DNA from: Pseudomonas vlassakiae
GTDB lineage: Bacteria > Pseudomonadota > Gammaproteobacteria > Pseudomonadales > Pseudomonadaceae
Assembly: GCF_014269035.2 (NCBI RefSeq)
Contig: NZ_JABWRP020000010.1
Location: forward strand, 62,001-126,000
Direction: 5' to 3'
Length of the DNA stretch: 64,000 nucleotides
Shown: one piece after another, positions 63,501 to 64,000 of the stretch
Layout: each line of letters opens with the position of its first letter
Position numbering within the stretch: position 1 is the first letter of the stretch
The notes under the pieces: model-generated
The model's database searches: none
Told to the model about the DNA's origin: nothing
Seen by the model: the letters and a program-made list of their open reading frames with translations, nothing else
Made by a program: the position numbers and the translations under genes

Positions 63501-64000
63501 CGCCTGGTAACGCCTTGGGTCGAGTTCTGCGTATGGCGTTGCCTGGCGCAGGCAGTCAAGCAACGCCTGTTCCTGCCAGGCCTGGTTGCTGACTTCGGCG
63601 ACGATCTGCTGGGCCAGCACATCCAGGGGGGCCTTGGGGATATGCAACTCGTCGAGTTCGCCGAGGCGGATGCAATCGAGCAGCGCCACGCATTCGATCA
63701 GGTCATCTCGTGAGGTCGCGAACAGCCGCCCTTTGGGAATGCCATCAACCTGGTGCCCGGAGCGCCCGACGCGCTGCAGGAAGGCGGCGATCGAGCCGGG
63801 CGACTCGATCTGGCAGACCAGGTCGACGTCGCCGATGTCGATGCCCAGCTCCAGCGAGGCGGTGGCCACCAGCACCTGCAGCTGGCCGTGCTTCAGGCGC
63901 TGTTCGGCGTCCAGGCGCAATTCCTTGGCCAGGCTGCCATGGTGCGCGGCCACGGCCGCTTTACCCAGGCGGTCGCTGAGGTGGCGGGTGATGCGTTCGG
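60585..64000 (-). CDS. lhr: Large helicase-related protein Lhr (5' part outside window)
   Basis: About 1138 C-terminal residues of an ATP-dependent superfamily 2 helicase; the full family length is about 1400-1550. Visible are the second RecA domain with [53 protein letters not shown], motif VI [9 protein letters not shown], the winged-helix and Lhr core ([55 protein letters not shown]), and the Lhr C-terminal extension. Lhr unwinds RNA:DNA hybrids and takes part in DNA repair. In many proteobacteria it lies next to a ligase and a phosphoesterase; those would be upstream, outside the window. Confidence 0.95.
   Translation of the reverse strand, partial: [1137 protein letters not shown]

Overview
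This window looks like chromosomal DNA of a member of the Pseudomonas putida group. The reasons are high GC with strong codon bias, the algU-mucA-mucB-mucD then lepA-lepB-rnc-era-recO-pdxJ order, a PhaG protein very close in sequence to the P. putida enzyme as I remember it, a membrane glucose dehydrogenase next to an OprB porin and an additional Lon, and many short palindromic REP elements of the P. putida type. I see no prophage, integrase, IS transposase or CRISPR array. About 54 protein genes and one tRNA are supported. Genes for bglX (start of window) and lhr (end of window) run off the edges.

Layout. 1-4.3 kb: periplasmic beta-glucosidase BglX, a TPM-domain membrane protein and a METTL25-like methyltransferase. 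4.3-6.7 kb: a small variable patch with a DUF4917 protein carrying SIR2-like motifs, a wrecked glycerophosphodiester phosphodiesterase gene and a HigBA-type toxin-antitoxin pair. 6.8-15.2 kb: SulP transporter, tRNA-Gly, phaG (polyhydroxyalkanoate precursor supply), rsuA, a diguanylate cyclase overlapping a tiny Cys-rich protein, a Tyr/Arg-rich lipoprotein, a 3-hydroxyisobutyryl-CoA hydrolase-like gene and ung. 15.2-22.9 kb: a complete tricarboxylate uptake locus, namely porin OpdH, binding protein TctC, membrane proteins TctB and TctA, an appended AbrB-family membrane protein, and the divergent TctD/TctE two-component system. 22.9-27.1 kb: HDOD protein, ygfZ, sdhE, ygfX and nadB.

27.1-37.5 kb: the envelope-stress sigma factor AlgU with its control proteins MucA, MucB and MucD, preceded by two AlgU-type promoters; then the LepA/LepB/RNase III/Era/RecO/PdxJ housekeeping cluster. 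37.5-42.3 kb: a CusRS/CopRS-like two-component pair facing a small exported peptide, the CmoA/CmoB tRNA modification pair and a chagasin-like protease inhibitor. 42.5-49 kb: second-type Lon, PQQ glucose dehydrogenase Gcd and porin OprB. 49-53.7 kb: a ZnuD-like zinc receptor behind a Zur-type operator, a VF530 protein, a Pr6Pr membrane protein, and a PadR regulator plus siderophore-interacting flavin reductase pair (YqjI/YqjH type). 53.7-64 kb: an unusual 1045-residue class A penicillin-binding protein, an amino-acid permease, a stand-alone FMN/Fe-S glutamate-synthase-like membrane protein and the Lhr helicase.

Themes. Nutrient capture dominates: tricarboxylates, glucose, sulfate-type anions, amino acids, zinc and iron each have a dedicated locus, and several have visible control sites. 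Three uptake genes (opdH, tctC, the permease) carry A-rich AANAANAA motifs next to their ribosome binding sites, as expected for Hfq/Crc catabolite repression; opdH has five ARN triplets in a row. No wholly new multi-gene system was found. The best leads are the SIR2-like DUF4917 gene in the variable patch, the atypical penicillin-binding protein, the AbrB gene translationally coupled to tctA, and the small exported peptide opposite the metal-type two-component system.
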